A stretch of DNA of 64,000 nt from Bacteroidota bacterium. Lineage in GTDB: Bacteria; Bacteroidota; Bacteroidia; Chitinophagales; Chitinophagaceae. The DNA is taken from positions 1-64,000 of the forward strand of contig JAUZOA010000013.1 of assembly GCA_030706685.1 (NCBI GenBank), read 5' to 3'. Positions 61,459 to 64,000 of the stretch are shown here, piece by piece; the stretch's first letter is position 1, and every line of letters begins with the position of its first letter. The position numbers were made by a program, and so were the translations under genes. The notes beneath the pieces are model-generated. The model worked only from the letters and a program-made list of their open reading frames with translations. It was not told the DNA's origin and searched no databases.

Positions 61459-62463
61459 TTAAGTCCATCCAATCATTTTGATTACCATTTCCTTTAAGAG
61501 TGAGGCATCTTCGGTCCCGGTATTATTTACTCCAATGCTTTTCAGGTTGTAAGTATGCAATAATAAAAGCGCGTTTTCAACTTCTTTATAATTGTAAACT
61601 TTCGCTGCCTGCAGGTAGTCTTTGCTGAAAAAAGGATTTACTCCTATGGCAATGGCTATGCCTTTTTCATCCGTCGTGTTGGCGCCAAAGACCATAAAAA
61701 CTTTGCTAAAGAAACTATAAAGGGATGGAAGAATTAGTTGCACAGGTGCTGCTTTGGGGTTAGCTTCAAAATATTGAATAATCCGGATGGCTTTAGAAAG
61801 ATCCTTCTTTGCCAGCGCTGATTGCAATTCAAAAACATTAAACTCTTTGCTCACTCCCACAAATTCTTCAATGTCTTCTTCTGTAATATTTTTTCGTTTC
61901 CCCAGGTTCACAGAGATCTTCTCTATCTCATTTTCGATTCTTGTCAGGTCGTTACCGATATGATCCACTAAAAGCGCCAAACCCTTTGGAGAAACCGATA
62001 AGCCTTTGGATTGAACCAATTCCTGCGTCCACTCAGGCAACTGGTTATCATATAATTTTTTGGTGGTGACGAGGGCGCCTCTTTCTTTCAGCAATTTTGC
62101 AAATTTTGTACGGCCATCTACTTTTTTGTTCTTGTAGGAGACTACAAAAACGGTAGAGTTAAGAGGGTTTTCGATATAGGCCTCGAGTTTTTCAATATCT
62201 CTCATTTGCTGGCCTTCCTTGAGTAATACTACCTGTCTTTCCGCAAACATCGGGTAACGGCGGCAGGCATTTATGACATCCGCCCAGGCAGCGTCGCGGC
62301 CATAGAATATACTCAGGTTAAAAGATGCCTCATTGTCACTCAGAATATGGCGTTCGGCATAATTGACCACTTTATCGATAAAATACTCCTCTTCACCCTC
62401 CAGCCAATAAACTGGCTTAAAGGCTTTCTTCTTCCACTCGGTTATGATCTTTTCTGCGGACAT
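61459..62463 (-). CDS. holA: DNA polymerase III subunit delta
   Basis: The protein has 334 residues. It begins SAEKIITEWKKKAFKPVYWLEGEEEYFIDKV and shows the HolA pattern with AERHILSDNEASFNLSIFYG, RRYPMFAERQVVLLKEGQQM, VFVVSYKNKKVDGRTKFAK and LLVDHIGNDLTRIENEIEKIS. The AAA-like subunit opens the sliding clamp in the clamp-loader complex. The C-terminal collar domain follows with QSALAKKDLSKAIRIIQYF. It diverges from a coiled-coil membrane protein gene with a gap of about 210 bases. Length fits the family. Confidence 0.95.
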   Translation of the reverse strand: MSAEKIITEWKKKAFKPVYWLEGEEEYFIDKVVNYAERHILSDNEASFNLSIFYGRDAAWADVINACRRYPMFAERQVVLLKEGQQMRDIEKLEAYIENPLNSTVFVVSYKNKKVDGRTKFAKLLKERGALVTTKKLYDNQLPEWTQELVQSKGLSVSPKGLALLVDHIGNDLTRIENEIEKISVNLGKRKNITEEDIEEFVGVSKEFNVFELQSALAKKDLSKAIRIIQYFEANPKAAPVQLILPSLYSFFSKVFMVFGANTTDEKGIAIAIGVNPFFSKDYLQAAKVYNYKEVENALLLLHTYNLKSIGVNNTGTEDASLLKEMVIKMIGWT

Positions 62464-62673
62464 AAACCGCTAAGATACAGGCTTTACCGATGCGGATAAT
62501 GAACAAAAAATTAACGATATCTGCGCAACGATAGCTTTCTGGCACGGTTTTCGGAATTTGTTGGCAAATATGGGTCAGATTTAAACTTGTTTTATGGCCG
62601 TTACTAACCTTAAAACCAGCTAAAAATCCATCCAAAAGAAATCTAACAATTCAAATACTTAAAACCGATTTTT

Positions 62674-63654
62674 ATGGCAAACACCAATTATCCATCCGCC
62701 GCTCCACAAAATCCTCCTCCCCAAAAAAGCCGTGCAGGTAAAAACCTATTAATAGGCTTACTCGCCGCAGGTTTGCTTGGAACCTGGGGGTATCTTCTGT
62801 GGAACAAGAATAAAGTAAGCGATCAATTGCAACAGGCAAGTACTGAAAAAGCCAATATGGAGACAGAAAGAAACTCTGTCAAAGAAATGTATGACCAGGC
62901 TGTATATCGTTTGGATTCTATCACCGGCGCTAATAATAACCTGCAGGGTGAGAAAACAGCCTTACAAAAAGATATCGATTCCAAGAAAGCAGAGATTCGC
63001 AAGATCCTGAGTGATAAAAACGCTACCCAGGCACAACTGGCGAAAGCAAAAACGATGATCGCTGAGTTAAATGACAAAATTGGCGCCCTGGAAGCTGAAG
63101 TTACACGTCTTACCGGCGAAAACCAGGAATTAACAGCCAATAATACCCAGCTTACTTCAGAGAAGACCGTATTAGAACAAAATTTGCAGACAAGCAAAAC
63201 AGAAAAAGATGAACTGGCCCAGACTGTTGACGTAGGTTCTACTTTCAGCGCCTCTAATATCCAGATCACTCCTGTAAACGAAAGAAAGAACGGTAAAGAA
63301 AAAGTAACCACTACAGCAAAAAAAGTGGACAAATTAGTAGTGTCTTTCGATGTTGAGAACAGGATTGCCAAATCAGGACCGGCTGATATGTACATCATGG
63401 TAACAGCTCCTGATGGTAAAGTGATCTCTGATGCTGCAAATGGCGGCGGTTCATTGACAACACGTACAGATGGTGATAAGAGCTATACTGCTAAAGTGCC
63501 TATTCAATATACACAAGGCACACGCCAGGCAGTTCAGTTCCCGATTCATCAAAGTGATTTCCAAAAAGGTGATTACAAAATTGAAATTTATCATAACGGG
63601 TTTAAAATTGGTGAAGGCACCAAAACCCTGAAAAAAGGTGGTTTATTCGGTTAA
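62674..63654 (+). CDS. Coiled-coil membrane-anchored protein
   Basis: The protein has 326 residues. A Pro/Asn-rich cytosolic start (ANTNYPSAAPQNPPPQKS) leads to a membrane segment at about 22-45 (NLLIGLLAAGLLGTWGYLLW), then a long coiled coil (about 45-190) with repeated heptads such as LQKDIDSKKAEIRKI and LEAEVTRLTGENQELTANN. The C-terminal 130 residues are a beta-type domain (VVSFDVENRIAKSGPADMYIMV, DYKIEIYHNGFKIGEGTKTL). The protein is probably anchored in the inner membrane with the coil and C-terminal domain in the periplasm. Bacteroidota homologs are called hypothetical. The gene diverges from holA and ends in a strong terminator. Confidence 0.85.
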   Translation: MANTNYPSAAPQNPPPQKSRAGKNLLIGLLAAGLLGTWGYLLWNKNKVSDQLQQASTEKANMETERNSVKEMYDQAVYRLDSITGANNNLQGEKTALQKDIDSKKAEIRKILSDKNATQAQLAKAKTMIAELNDKIGALEAEVTRLTGENQELTANNTQLTSEKTVLEQNLQTSKTEKDELAQTVDVGSTFSASNIQITPVNERKNGKEKVTTTAKKVDKLVVSFDVENRIAKSGPADMYIMVTAPDGKVISDAANGGGSLTTRTDGDKSYTAKVPIQYTQGTRQAVQFPIHQSDFQKGDYKIEIYHNGFKIGEGTKTLKKGGLFG

Positions 63655-63676
63655 AAGCAGTTGCAACTCCTGCAAC

Positions 63677-63709
63677 AGCCGTCTTACAGAAATGTAAGGC
63701 GGCTTTTTT
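63677..63709 (+). terminator. Intrinsic terminator after the coiled-coil gene
   Basis: AGCCGTCTTAC and GTAAGGCGGCT pair (one G-T pair) around AGAAAT, followed by TTTTT. Confidence 0.9.
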
Positions 63710-63874
63710 ATTAACTATTTTAGATAACCCCTGTATAGGTCTTGAAAAACAAGTATATGAATATTTACTATCGCAGCCCCCCTTTTGCTTTTCGTGCCTG
63801 CTGATTTATTATCTTGCAACCCGGCAACTTTCGCCCTGCAGCATTTATTTTAAAAGCGATTATTCGTAAAACAC

Positions 63875-64000
63875 ATGAAGGATATGCGATCCCTCCTCCT
63901 GGTGCTTTTTTCTTTCGGCCTGGTGGCTACATGGGTGTACCATTTCTATGATAAAGCGCATTATAGCGATAAAACAGCCGGAGTGACTTTAAAGAACCCG
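63875..64000 (+). CDS. Start of a membrane-anchored or secreted protein (partial)
   Basis: A frame of 42 codons from the ATG at 63875 reaches the window edge. It begins KDMRSLLLVLFSFGLVATW, a signal or membrane anchor of about 18 hydrophobic residues, followed by YHFYDKAHYSDKTAGVTLKNP. Nothing identifies the family in this fragment. A TATTATCTTGC text upstream (about 63809-63818) is a poor -7 match. Confidence 0.6.
   Translation, partial: MKDMRSLLLVLFSFGLVATWVYHFYDKAHYSDKTAGVTLKNP

Overview
The window reads as one contiguous chromosomal stretch from a Bacteroidota bacterium, most likely of the Chitinophagaceae. The evidence is the set of family-typical genes: a DUF4270 lipoprotein, a one-domain 'glycogen synthase', SusC-type and OMP_b-brl barrels, an EF-G2 paralog, and a GSCFA protein. 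Many gene starts also lie just behind exact TAnnTTTG -7 elements, the promoter form of this phylum. There is no IS element, phage, CRISPR array or rRNA. Gene content is mostly core metabolism and information processing, with one tRNA-His.

Layout. 1-6.1 kb: end of an outer-membrane barrel gene, an orphan ECF sigma factor, a DUF559 nuclease, EF-G2, a coiled-coil protein and an odd Trp/His/Arg-rich secreted protein. 6.2-6.5 kb: a degenerate array of roughly 11-bp units. 6.7-12.7 kb: dnaG, a Uma2 nuclease, a CYTH protein, a small cytosolic protein, an M48 lipoprotein and plsY. 12.8-25.3 kb: prmA, pnp, rpsO, miaE, galK, a GSCFA protein, HMG-CoA lyase, rlmB, metK, DUF4270 and glycogen synthase. 25.4-32.9 kb: panC-panD, a YbhN-type membrane protein, a heptose-phosphate adenylyltransferase, ppk1-ppx, a four-helix-bundle gene and panB, so pantothenate synthesis is split around the polyphosphate genes. 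33-39.2 kb: a secreted Gly-rich protein, an ALDH7-type dehydrogenase, an OmpA/TSP3 protein and a subtilase. 39.5-43.1 kb: a carbamoyltransferase-SGNH-DUF5989-SxtJ operon. 43.2-54 kb: GNAT, DinB, C-terminal processing protease, tRNA-His, DUF445, a large outer-membrane barrel, a Gfo/Idh/MocA oxidoreductase and two glycosyltransferases. 54-64 kb: ftsE, a BlaI/M56 pair in which the M56 sensor is fused to a complete amidase, purM, ribF, a lipoprotein, holA, a coiled-coil membrane protein and the start of one more gene.

The most unusual feature is not a gene. At least ten intergenic sites hold quasi-palindromes whose arms are degenerate runs of a short word of about 7-9 bases, and the word differs from site to site. 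One such element brackets a four-helix-bundle (23S rRNA intervening-sequence-like) gene so tightly that its start codon and last codons lie in the arms. Related-looking sequence also sits in frame inside the GSCFA, purM and ribF genes. Together these suggest a dispersed, possibly mobile class of element that I cannot match to a named family.

Other points worth following: the BlaI-regulated membrane peptidase with a catalytically complete amidase, a perfect operator-like inverted repeat around the metK promoter, and two probably leaderless genes.
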